From the NCBI GenBank assembly GCA_032173965.1, contig JAVUNC010000004.1:22979001-23043000 (forward strand): a stretch of 64,000 bases of DNA, given 5' to 3'. A model generated the notes under the pieces. The model ran no database searches, had not been told where the DNA came from, and worked only from the letters and a program-made list of their open reading frames with translations. Source of the stretch: Sitta carolinensis. Its lineage: Eukaryota; Chordata; Aves; Passeriformes; Sittidae. Both the position numbers and the translations under genes were made by a program. Positions 28,001 through 40,000 of the stretch are shown here, piece by piece (position 1 is the first letter of the stretch; each line of letters begins with the position of its first letter).

Positions 28001-31000
28001 CTTCTATATGATTAATCCCATGACTATTTTCACTCAAATTTTGCAAGGCAATTCTGGTTCTGGAGTTTCTCCAGCTAGTGAATTTGTCCCCCCCATTTCT
28101 CCCACATCAAGTGGAGGGCTTCCAGGACAGAAGCCATACCTTTGTCTGCTGCTCTACATTACGTTGCATTCTTTGGGCCATATCCTAATGTCAACAGCTT
28201 TGTTATCACCCCTTAGGGATGCTGCCATTCCTGACAGGATTATCTCCTGTAGATGAACCTACTAATGGGTTGATTTATGACCTTGGGTCCCTAGAAATCA
28301 TTCTCTTTATGACAGGTTTCATATTAGCTGTTTGGGACTGAAATGCTGTGGTCTATTTCTTAATTTTAAAAAAGTGTCTTTTAAAATCAGTACCTTTCTA
28401 GGGCAAAAGGCATATGCTCCTCTCAGCTCAAGCTGTTTTCTGTTGTTCCAGGCTCACTTGCAGCTGGCGTTCACACTCTTGTATGTGTTGCTGTTTGGAA
28501 CACTGGAAATGTGCTGTGACCTGAGGTGGTTGACTGTAGCTTATCATCTTAGCAGGCAAGATAGTAAAGGTCCAGGAACTGAATTTGCCCAATTTTTTTA
28601 TATGAAATTGTCTAAATTTCTGTTTGCTCAACAAATTAACGTTATTGGTTATTATTTAGCATCTTCTTCTGAAAGAAGACATAGAGGCTTAAGTAGATAG
28701 AGAGTTTTGATTTCTTTTTGTTTTTCTTCATAGAATTAAGGAAAAAAAAAACTTCACTGTTTCTTTTTTTTTTTTTCTTTCCCAGAAGATTGGTAGGTTT
28801 GGTGACTTTTGATTAAGAGACTATTTATGCAGCTTCACATAAATTCAGAATATATTTTTTATTTCTGCTTTTAGGCAAGTAGGAAATTGCTCAAGAGCTA
28901 CCTACAGTGAATGGTAGATAAGAATAAGCACCAAGAGTAACATCCTGGAATCTCAAGTTACTTGAAGTACATCTATGTCATCTCCATCATTTTCAATAAA
29001 AGTCTGTGGCCCTCTTGGATTTAATGGTGGAAGGAAGATTTAGGTGCAAAAAGCAAATGCAGCTTTCTGGCTCAGAAAATGGTGGGAGCAGTACAAAAAC
29101 ATTGTGCGAGAAGTCAGACCATAGAGTCCATGCTTGAAGCATACCTCATTGCTGAAGATACGTACGTATGCTGTTCTTTTCCAGTTCTGAGGTGCACTGT
29201 GTTCACAACCATTATGCCTTAAAACCACATAATCCACTGGATTGCAGCTGGCTTGGCAGAGAATAACTGTAAAACTGAAACTGTTTTCCCTCTTGGAATC
29301 AGCAACTATCAGGAGGAAAAGCAACTGCTGCTTAGATACTTTTTTTTAAATATAAATTTAGCTTTGGAAAAATGAACACCCCACATAAACCTCTTGGTAT
29401 CTGGCATATCTGTTTCTACAGGCTGAAAATGCTTTTATTAAAGGGTCTCCTTTCTAAAGTATAGTCTTGCAGCTCTTGAAAGTTGTTGAAAATCAGTCTG
29501 AACAAAAGACTTCCTAAACTCCTTTTCATCAGCATTTGATGTGTCTTTATTAAGATTTTTTTAATTATTTGACAGGTATATCCATCCTTTTCTTCATTGA
29601 AATTAAACACTTGATAGATTACTGGTGTGATCTTTGTGGAATTGAATTATGAGCTTAGAAGCAAATCTGTATGGAACAGAAATATAAATATACAACCAGT
29701 CAAATAGGAAAATCTTGCAACACCTTACATATGCTCTACAAAATTTTTTGTGTTTCAAATATTTGTCCTCAAGTATAATTAATTAATAATCCTTCAAGAT
29801 ACCAAAAAAAGTTTGGGAGAGTTTAAAAAAAATTGTTATTCTAACCTTCCTAATATTGCTGATGCACCTTAAAGTGTGAAGTAAATATTGTCCAGTTGTT
29901 TACCATATTCTCTAGAAGGCTGTAAAGCTTTACGTCAGGTTGATGATTATCATCAACGAGTGGGTTAAAATCTTGTCAGCAAAATATTTACTGAAGTTTA
30001 AAATCTTGTATCGTAACACAAAGTTAACATAAATCCTGCCTTGAATCTTTTGGGCTGCAAACATCTTCACCTCAAATCCCACTCATTGTTGCATAGTTGG
30101 CAGTCTCCAGAAGACTTCAACTATCCAGATTAACCTTGCGCCGCTAACAGTTGTGCAAATCCACCATGTAACAGTTGGGGTGAAGCAAAATGGTTCTTTT
30201 CCTCTTAAAATGATTCCATACTTACAGCCTGCACAATGGATATGTGTCTCTGTGCCTCAGTGCTGCCCAATGACCCATTGTGAGTAGAGTTAATGAGCCA
30301 CTGATTTCTCCAATGAAATAGCTGAGGCAAACATTCATTTCCAATGAACCTTCCATGAAGGGGTGGAAACCATCATGAAAGCTTGAATGCTGACAAGGCC
30401 TTAAATATCAAGCAATTAATTCACTGAATCTACTCCACTGTTACCCACTACCCTTGTGACTTCTTTTTTTTATCTCAAAGTAAGGCCATAGGGTAACTCA
30501 CCTGAAGCTTTATAAAGTGCTTTTAACTGGTCATAAGTCAGCTGTCTGGAGGCATTGCTCACTTCATTGGATCATTATGAAAGAATAATCAATTTTTTTG
30601 CTTGAACAGATTAAACATTCATTCTATATAATACCTCATTTTTTGTTGGAATTATTTGTCGAACGGTACAAATTACTTAATCTTGTTGAGGCTGGGGTTA
30701 GGGAGGAGAAGTTCATATAGCTTAAAATTTCAGCAGAAAAATACAACTTTTTCACAGATCATTTGGGAAGGTGAATAAACACTAGACATTACTTAGTGCT
30801 AGTGACAGAATTAACTTGTGCCTTAGTGTTATCTTTAAAATGTTTCTGCTTGCCTATACAAGTTTTCTCTGTAACATAGTGTTGCCTTCTGTTAGCCCTG
30901 GTTCCTCTTTTTCCTGTCTTGTGACATTTTGGGGGTGAACAAAACCCTTCCTTCACCTGAGCTTTCATCTTAAAATCTAATCAGGTTAAAATCTAAACTA

Positions 31001-34000
31001 TAAAGTAGCTTTCTCCTCCCTTTACCATTCCATTTTGAAGATTATAAAACAGATAGTATAATAATACTCTCCCTTAAACTTTGCTCACACATGCTCTGGT
31101 TTTTTTCCTGCCTGCCTCCCATCCTCCAAAAGTTCTTTATGCCTTGTATGTTGGCCAGACCACTTAGGTTATCTTGTTGAGTCCTGAAGTTGAAGATCTT
31201 TTTTCACTCCACTAAAACATGTTTCTGAATTTGAGACTACTCTGAGGCTTATTTCTTTCAGAACTCCAGTCAACTCTGAGGCACAAGAGGAGTACTTGGA
31301 CTAAGTAATATACAAATTAAAAGTGCTTTAATTTAAATAATTTCTTGAAAAATATTTGAGACCTGGATTCTTAATACAAAACCAAAATGAGATCTAATAT
31401 ACATAGGCTGGAATTTAAACAGTGACAAATCTAAACCTATTCCTATCAAATTAATTCTTTACAATTATATACTTTATTCTTGAGAACTAGTCGGGAAAAA
31501 CATTTTATGGTCTCATTTTCATTCGTTTGTCACTTATGAACTAGAACTCATGACATGCTTAATGAAGAAAAGTTTGAGTTTACCTTCTTGAAATGCAGGT
31601 TGTACAAAACAGGACTCTTTTCTTCTTGTCCTTCAGCTCCAAGAAAAACCAGCTCAAATTTAGAAGAGAGAAAGAATACATCTTGAGGCTAGATACCTCT
31701 TTTCTGGTGTAGGTCAGTTAACATATAGGAAGTATAATTTTTGAGTACTGGGGAGATTTATGAATACTGTTTCCTTCTAGCTACTGTAATGAAGTTCTAT
31801 ATTTCAGATGACTTAGAAAAATCTTGGTGTTGGCAGTCACTAAAGAAGTACTTAATGCAAGTGTGCTTCTAAGAAATATATAAAAGAAAGCTGAAGCTGT
31901 CATTTATAGTGAAGCCTGTATTCCAGACCTCAAAAATAATTCAGAAAGAAGCATGTGTGCTCGGATTCAGAGTACGGATATGCAGCTCTTCAGGATTCAG
32001 AGATTAATGGTAAATAAAAGGACCAGTTAACTTAATACCACCTTTTCCAGTGTTTTATTAATAATAATCCTGCTACAAACACATATTAGAACTCATAATG
32101 ATGCTCACCAGATGTCTTTTTGCTGGTCAGAAAAGTAAATGCTAACTTTTTTTTTTCAATAAAAGCAACATGTAAAATAAAACAGACGCAAAAAGCACAG
32201 AAGAAAAATTGCATAGTAGGGGGTGGGGGAGAAAGCAATTAACTTGAAAAATGTAGAACTGAAAATTAGAAATAGTTTGGCTACATTTTCCACTTGTTAA
32301 CTGTAATTAAAGAGAACTGCTTGTCTTATTGAAGCAATAAAACGGAATATTGTCTGCTTAGCAAATAACCTTTAACTTGCAAGAATATGCAGTTCTGAAT
32401 GCAAATGAAATAATAGCTTGGAAGAAATAAAATTTATTTCCAATTTCTACGTTTTGTGTGCACGCTTCTGCATTCTTGAGTCTTTGAACCGCTTCTAAAT
32501 GCACCGACAAGACATTTGTTCAGAATACTTACCACATCATCTTGTACACAATGTGTTGTAACATAAAAGCTAAAATTGAAACGCTGACCTTGCAGGGTAA
32601 GGTCAGGACAGGCTGTAGATTTCCTGATTTATGTGGATCTAGTATTTTTACTTACCTATAGACAAGGTATTAAGGAACTGCAAATACTTCTGCTCTGAAG
32701 CTGAAGAAGCAGCTGTAGGATCTCAAGCTGCACTGGCCTTGGTTTATAGTATTACTTCTTTTTAACACAAGTTTGGCAAAAATAGTGATATGATTAGTAT
32801 CATATAAATGTTATTTCATAACATTTATAAAAAATTGCAAGAAAGGATATTTTCCTGCACATTCTGAACTGACACATCAGGATCTACTTTAGAGGTAACA
32901 ATAGACAAACACTTTCAAGAACCTAGGGCAATTGCTCTGTATAGATTTAACTCCAGACTTTTAGACAAGGAGCTAGATTGTGGTGTCAGTGAGGCCTGGC
33001 TTCAGGTGGTATAGGAGAATGTCATGACTGTGCTGAAACTTAGACATCTGATGTAGGTAGGTTTTTTCACCCAGAAAGACTGGACAGAGCAAAGCAAAAC
33101 CCTTTTTTTAAGCCCTGTTTTTTGCCTTCCCAGGCTGTTACATCCCAGGATCTTTTCATGCTCATGAGTTTATGGAGATCCTACAGTGTGTATTAAGACA
33201 GTATAAGGCATATTCTCATAATACTGTGACCTCACATCTGATTTTAATCATCTGACCTAACCTGTGCAGCAATGTGCAGTCCTCTTGCTGCAGGAACCCT
33301 TACTCAATGTGTTACTATATGTATTTTTTGAGTGTTTATTCTCAAATTTTGAGTGCATGTAATTTAAAAAATTCACGTTATGATAGATATATTCAATGTA
33401 TGTTGTTGCATTGTCATTATTTTTGCACAAATTTTTTACATATAAAACTCCAGTGTAGAATTGATTCGGAACTTCCAAGAGCAGTTAAATGTGACTGCTT
33501 GTTTGGAGTTGGAAGTAATGCAGTAGAAATTCTTTTGGCTAAGAATAGAAACAAATTTCATCAAGATAAGTGCATATTATTTTCTTTTCAGCTGTCAGGC
33601 TAGCAGTAGACTAGGACATCATCAGTAAGTATTGCTGGCAACAAGTTAGAATTTGGAAACTTGCATTTACAAAAATACTGCAAAGAATTTCTTTCAAATA
33701 TTTCAGTGCAAAAGTTTTGTCCTTATATCTTTTGAAGTTTAATTCTGCTTTCTGGTTATTTGGGTTTATATTTTCACATTGTATACATAGTCAGATTGAA
33801 GTATTGTAGAGCTTACATAGTGTGGTCTGAGTACATATTGTAGAGGTTTCAATTTGAAACTGGGCAGAAACACCAGTTTTTGTTCTGGTTTAATTGTGCC
33901 AATTTCAAAGGTTCTAATCAAGAGCAAGGCAGGCTTAAGTTTAAAAGTAATAAGGCTTTATTAACTAAGACTAAAAGAAAGAAAAAAACCAACAAGAATG

Positions 34001-37000
34001 AGGACGGAACCGTCAAAACACTCTTCCTCCCTCCTCACAACCTTTCCTTTTAACTAACAATGTAAAGACAACACCACTCAGAAATCTCAGTCAGTTTTTC
34101 ACCTCTACAAATAGTCTTTCTTTGGTTCATTTAGAGAGGAAAGTATTCTTTTCTAATGCTATGGAAAGCTTTTTACAAGAAAAGAACTCTTGTGGTTTCA
34201 TTTTCTCACAAACCGCAGATGCCTGAGATCTGCCTTTGTGAAGTCTTTCCCATTTTCACAGTTTTTCCTCACAACTGTGTTTTCAGTCCATATCAGCTTA
34301 TTGGGGTGCATTTTTTTAAGGATGAACAATTCTAGCATCCTTTCACCCATGTCTGGAACAGAGGTCTTCCCCTTTTATCCTTGGGGCCGAGGTTTCTCAT
34401 CAAACTTCTAACACTGGTGCCTCTGCTCATGATTGTGGATGGAACGCTACCACCCCCCAAAGCATTTCATGAACTTAGTGGGGAAAACTCAAAGTCTGAT
34501 ATATCAAGTATATCTTTACTAGCTTCACAAAAGAATTTTACAGCCTAAGCTTAAGACAAACTTTTCAAAATCCCTTCAATCTAAAATCTAACTCTTTTCT
34601 TACCCACTTCAATTTCATGTAGTTGTTCTTACAAATTTCACCTAACTTTTTTTCTTAGCCTAAAAGAGAATTAGTGTTCTTCCAATACAAAGTTTTGTAA
34701 CAGCTGAGAAAAAAAAAAGTCAATTTCATCCAAGTCTTGTATCAGAAAACAAGCTTTGCATCTTTCTGATGGCCACATGCTCTTTTGCATCTATGAGCTG
34801 TGCCAGCTGCTCTCAGTCTGGAACGGGGTCAGGCTGCTCATGGCTTCGGGGTGCTTTAGCACAACCACATGGGTCTACTGGTGCTGTCCCATTCTCAGCT
34901 CCTTTGGTGGTCCATAAGGTGCTGGTGCCCATGCTCAGCTCCTTTGGTGCCCATCCAGGTGCTGTCCCCATGCTCAGCTCCTTTGGTGCCCATCCAGGTG
35001 CTGTCCCCATGCTCAGCTCCTTTGGTGCCCATCCACGCCAGAGTTTGGGCCCTGTCTCCCATGCTCAGCTCCTTTGGTGCCCATCCAGGTGCTGTCCCCA
35101 TGCTCAGCCGCTCCCGATGCCGACACAGCCTCAGGCCAGCGTGGTTTGGTGTTCGACTGGCAACAAAAGCTCTGCAGGCTCTGCCGGCTCCTTTGCCCCT
35201 CCCGGCCGGGCCCGGTGGGTTCCTCGGGGAGGGCTCGGCAGCCGCTCCCGCCCTCCAGGAGGGAGAATCCCAGCCGGGCCGAGCGGCCAGCCCGCACCCG
35301 GCCCGCCGCCGCCTCCCCCCACTCAGCCCAGGGCAGAGAGGGCAGAGGTGTGTGCTGTGACAGCCGGGAGGAAAGAGACCTGCCCGGGCTGCTTTCAGAG
35401 GGAATAACAACTAGAAAATGTTTTCCCATTGGTCCAATAAAATGCCAGTCTCAAACCTAGCCAGCTCACTTCCCTGGGCTGGTCAAACTAGGACACATAT
35501 TTATCATGAATTTTAAAAATTTTTGAATATGCTGTGTTGTGTTACTTCTGAAGACTTAAATAGTATCTGGATTTTGTGGTTTCTAAATGTACACAACCAC
35601 AGAACGAAATTACCATGTGCATGTTGAAATGACTACTATTTGTGTTATCTTTAATCTACCTTGTCAATGGTATCTAAATTTTGTTCTATTTATGCAAAGA
35701 GTGTTCATATAATGAACAGTCATGGTGCACATTCTGAGTCTACATTCTGTTAATCTAATAGTCTACACAGGTAATTCCAGCTCTTGTCTTAAATGTGACA
35801 GATTACTTGGTTGTTCGATAGAGAACCATTCTGTACTGATAACAGAGGTCAGATGGATTTGCATCAGATTTCTCCCTTCTGTTTTTTAATTCATTACTAG
35901 GCAAAACGAGTTGCCCTAAAATAATTTTTTTGGCTTGTGCTCCCAATTCGAAATATTTTTGTACTCTTAGCTCAGTACATTACTCAAACTGAATTTTAGC
36001 AGAGACTGGGAGCTTATCACTTGTCGTTGTGGTAATGTATTGGGGGACAGAAGTGGGAAGCTAGTATTTCATATGAAGCAGTAGCTATAGGGAGAAATAA
36101 TTTAAATTCATAAAACTAATTTTGAAAATTAGAATCAGTTTTTTGAAGTCGTATAAAATTCAGTCTGTCTTCTTTTTCTACAAAACTAAAATGTGTGTGT
36201 ATATATATATATATATATATTTGTGCATGTTTGCATAGCTACAAGTAATTCTTAGCTAAGATGATCAAAACCTCTTCTTATATATGTTTTTTGATTACCG
36301 TCTTCTATATAGTTATGTATTTCTCTGATACTTCTAAAATTCATGTTCTGTCCTGCCTTTGTGCATACTGGAGGCTTTCATGGTCCATGGTGATGAACTT
36401 CCTCCTCTTCTGACCTCTGTTATAATAATTCTTCCCAAGCTTATTTAAGGACCATATGGGGCAAACATTTCTGCTTCTTACATAAGCTTGGGAAGTATTG
36501 CAGAAGAAGGGAGAGGTGCTTTTTAAAGTGTCTCAGAATTGCTGATTTGAGGATTGCTGTATTCTTTGAGTATACCCTGTGAGTGATATTACTTGGACAA
36601 CTTTTATTCACTAGAAAATACTGAAAAGTGGAAGAATGTTTACTTAACCTTGATATAAAATGAAGTCGTGCCAAAACCCCCAAAAAATACACTATCAATT
36701 TTTTTAAAAAATCATTAAAATTATATTTCTTATTTCTGAATTGTCCCAGCAAGTTTCTACCTTTATTTTGGAAGAAACTGGAATTTTAAATTACAGGTTT
36801 TCTTTGTTGTGGGTAAGCTGCCTTTTCCTTTCCCTCTTATGAAAAGTCAGTAACCAATACTGTTCTTATTTCTGTGGTATCTCAGGCTGGTAATCCTTTG
36901 CATTTTGCTTTTACTAAAAAATGCTTACATTCCTGTCTACTGCTATATTGTATGCTTTGATGTAAAACGTGATTGAAGGGTTTTCCTTCCTTCCATGTCC

Positions 37001-40000
37001 TCAAAGTTTAGTATTTCTAGTTTATGTGTTAATCACTACAGACTCTTCCCCAGGTGATGTTACAGTTACAAAGTAGTTTGCATGTTTTAACATAACATTT
37101 TCTAATTTAAGGGGGTTTTTCCAAAGGTTTTTTTTTTTCAGATTTTTGATGTTTTGTTGTTTCTTCCATATCTCTAGCCAACAAGGACACTAGTTATGAC
37201 AAGTATGTCTTTGAGTAAGTATTAACCATTTTGACTCTATTCAGCCCACCATTTAAATCTGAATGTTGATAATTTTTTTATGCCTATAGAAAATTAAATT
37301 TATCTTTGGACTCTGCATTTTATTTAATTCTGTATTCTAGCTAGAAATTTGTTCATACATGTATATTTTGTTGTTATTTGCACTGAACATGTATGTTTTT
37401 GTTGCTGTGGTAGAGACTAAAGTAGTGCCATAGGTGAGTTCAACAGGGCTTCAGAGCAGTAAAACTAAAATCTTAAACAAGTTTTGAATTTTTCTGAGGG
37501 AAATGTAAATAGTAGTTGTATGTACTAAGTGGTTCATCCCAACACAGCCTTTTCGCCATACATTTTATTTATTTCTATTTAAAAAGTCATATTCTGAAAC
37601 ATCAGTTCAAAATGTTTTATTTCATATGAAGAGTTGAAGAATAAATCTCAGTTGTAGGCTTTTTTAGTGAGTTAGTTTCAAAACATTAGAAGCAGCTGCC
37701 ACTACATATTTTGGAGGAGAGTTAATAATCTTCTGGCATGCTCTTATCATTCTCTTAAAAGTCTTAAACCATAAGGAACATCCAACAAAAACACAATTCC
37801 ATATTTTATACTACACTTGCTTACAGTTTTTGAATTCTTTTTCAAAACTCAAGATATTTATACTACCCAAAAATCTGTTTCAGGTTTGATGTTACTAAAT
37901 GTTGACAGTTACATAGAAATAAATACTCAGAAACAGGACTTAGTGCCTATGCTTTCAGAAGTTTTTTGTAAAAGGTTATCAATAGCTATTAACAAGTGTA
38001 CTTATATATGTCAGAAATAAAATAGAATTAATACTTTTCTTCTATTTAATGTGACTGGATGCTAAACACCAGAACTATAAAATGAACCTCACAAGTCATG
38101 CAATGCAGAATCACTGTGGAGGAGGTAAAGATCATCACTACAATGCAGATAGTTGAGGAAAACAGAGGCTGTGGGCTGCCTGAAAGAGGAGAGCAAATCC
38201 CGCCTAAACTGGGGAAATTTGATTATTTTTAAAGAGGTCATTAGTATGTTATTACCTGTTTCATGTTCTTATATATTGACTTTTCCCACTACCCAGTTAC
38301 TATTTCATTAAATTAAATTGTCTGGGGATAACAATTGCTTTTCTTCAGAACCGTTTCATCAAGACTGCTTTTGGCTGACTACAATTGTAGGCATTCATCA
38401 GCTTGTAAATGGGTGAAGGGAAAAGGACTGCTTCTGAATCAACTAAAGAACAGAAAACAGTCCTGCAAAACACAACCCAGTGGTCAAAAGCCAATTTTAC
38501 TACCCAGTAGCTACAGCCTCTAAAGTGGTTCATTAGAATTTACATTTTAAGATGCGTAAGTTCAATGGTTTCATGGCATTGGGTTTTGAGATTATATTAA
38601 GTGCTGCTCACTGATTCACAACCACACAGCTATCTAATTTTCTGATTTAAAAGTTCAGTGAAATTTTGCTGTAAATATTCACCCACCAGTTTTTGCAGCT
38701 GTCTCAAGTATAAGCTGGTGAGTTTTCTCTGCAGTTTGTAAGATGTCTTCAATTCAAGATTTGTACAACAGAAATTTTTCTTCTCCTTGTGAAAAAATTT
38801 GTGTAGACACAGGAAGAGCTTAGAAATGGTTGAGGTAAATCTTGGAGCATGCAGTCTGGGCAGGGCCAGCCCCTATGGGTTGCAATGTTGCAAAAGCATT
38901 CACTTGTAGGCTGTATCAAGCTAAAGCTCACAAAATGGAAAGGGTATACGAAAAATTCTAGTAAATATCAAAGCTATATAGCCAAGGCCAGAATTCATAC
39001 CAGAGAGGGGGTTAGTCTTAGGATTTTTTTAAAGTATCTCAACATACAATATTACCTTTTGATTTAATTGTGAGATTAATTTGCTGCACTCTTTTCAGTT
39101 TTTTTTTTTGTTTGTTTGTTTGTTTTTTTTTTGTTCTTTTAAACTTCTTGAAAAATAGATTGCACCAATTTTTGTGAAGAATTTTTTTGCAGTTTTGTTG
39201 GGATTCTGCTAAGTAGTGTTTGTTTTACTTAGGATGTTTTGGGAGTTTTAACAGACTTCCTTTCTGTGGAGTTTAATGTAGTGAGAATGAAGCAACCCCA
39301 GAGGCTTCTGGAGGTGCTCTGAGTGCACTTGCATTGTGTCTGTGGTTGGCTCACAAGTTTTGCCTTAAGGGATCACACTGTGATAGGTGTGACTTTGTTC
39401 AGGGTTGTGTTTATTGCTTTCTCTTGTGTTGTATGGACTTTCCCAAGTCAGTGTGGGGAGCAGAGAGACCACCAGAATTTTGCTTTCATTTACATATCTT
39501 TAAGGATCATTTATAATTGTAAAAATAATCATTAATAAAAGCAGTAAATTGTTATTATGCAACAGTTTTTCTCTAGTGATACCAAGGTCTTCCTGTTTTT
39601 CATAATTAAATATTTATGTGTTCCTGCATAGCTATATAAAGAGCTCAAATTAGAATTCCAGTTATAGATGGCCATTCTGGAATTTAGATATAATTTTATA
39701 TATTTCATTATAATTGTGTGTAAGGATAAGTTAATTTTTAATTGAAATATTGGCATAGATGTGTAGGTAGCAAGACACAAAGAACTTTAGGACTTGTCTT
39801 TAAATTTAGACATAGTATTATTCAGATGCTGAAAATCTGGTGCTTCCTAATGAAAAACTTTTAAATGTGCTATATCTAAATGTTTACATTTCTTGGTATT
39901 TTTTTTATAGCACTACAAAAGAAACCAAGGATTAGGCTCTGTTGTGTTGGGCATTGTACACAAACAACATAATAGATAATTCTGCACTCAAAAGCTTTTG

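Larger units (their letters stand above)
23179..37177 (+). other. MCPH1 intron 9
   Basis: A 14-kb intron. It holds the LTR element at 26572-27084, the 1.66-kb LTR at 33839-35495 and an AT microsatellite at about 36191-36222. A segment at about 23325-23515 has a richer, repeat-like composition but I could not name it. The open frame at 28332-28700 has no family resemblance. The rest is AT-rich and unremarkable. Confidence 0.65.

Noticed and set aside
28332..28700. 122-codon + strand open frame in intron 9
   Set aside because: No start context, splice signals or recognisable domain; composition is like the surrounding intron. An MCPH1 exon is not expected here.
34769..35429. Open frames up to 212 codons on both strands
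   Set aside because: They come from the 39-bp minisatellite and GC-rich part of a solo LTR. The repeated SSFGAHPG translation is an effect of the unit length being a multiple of three.
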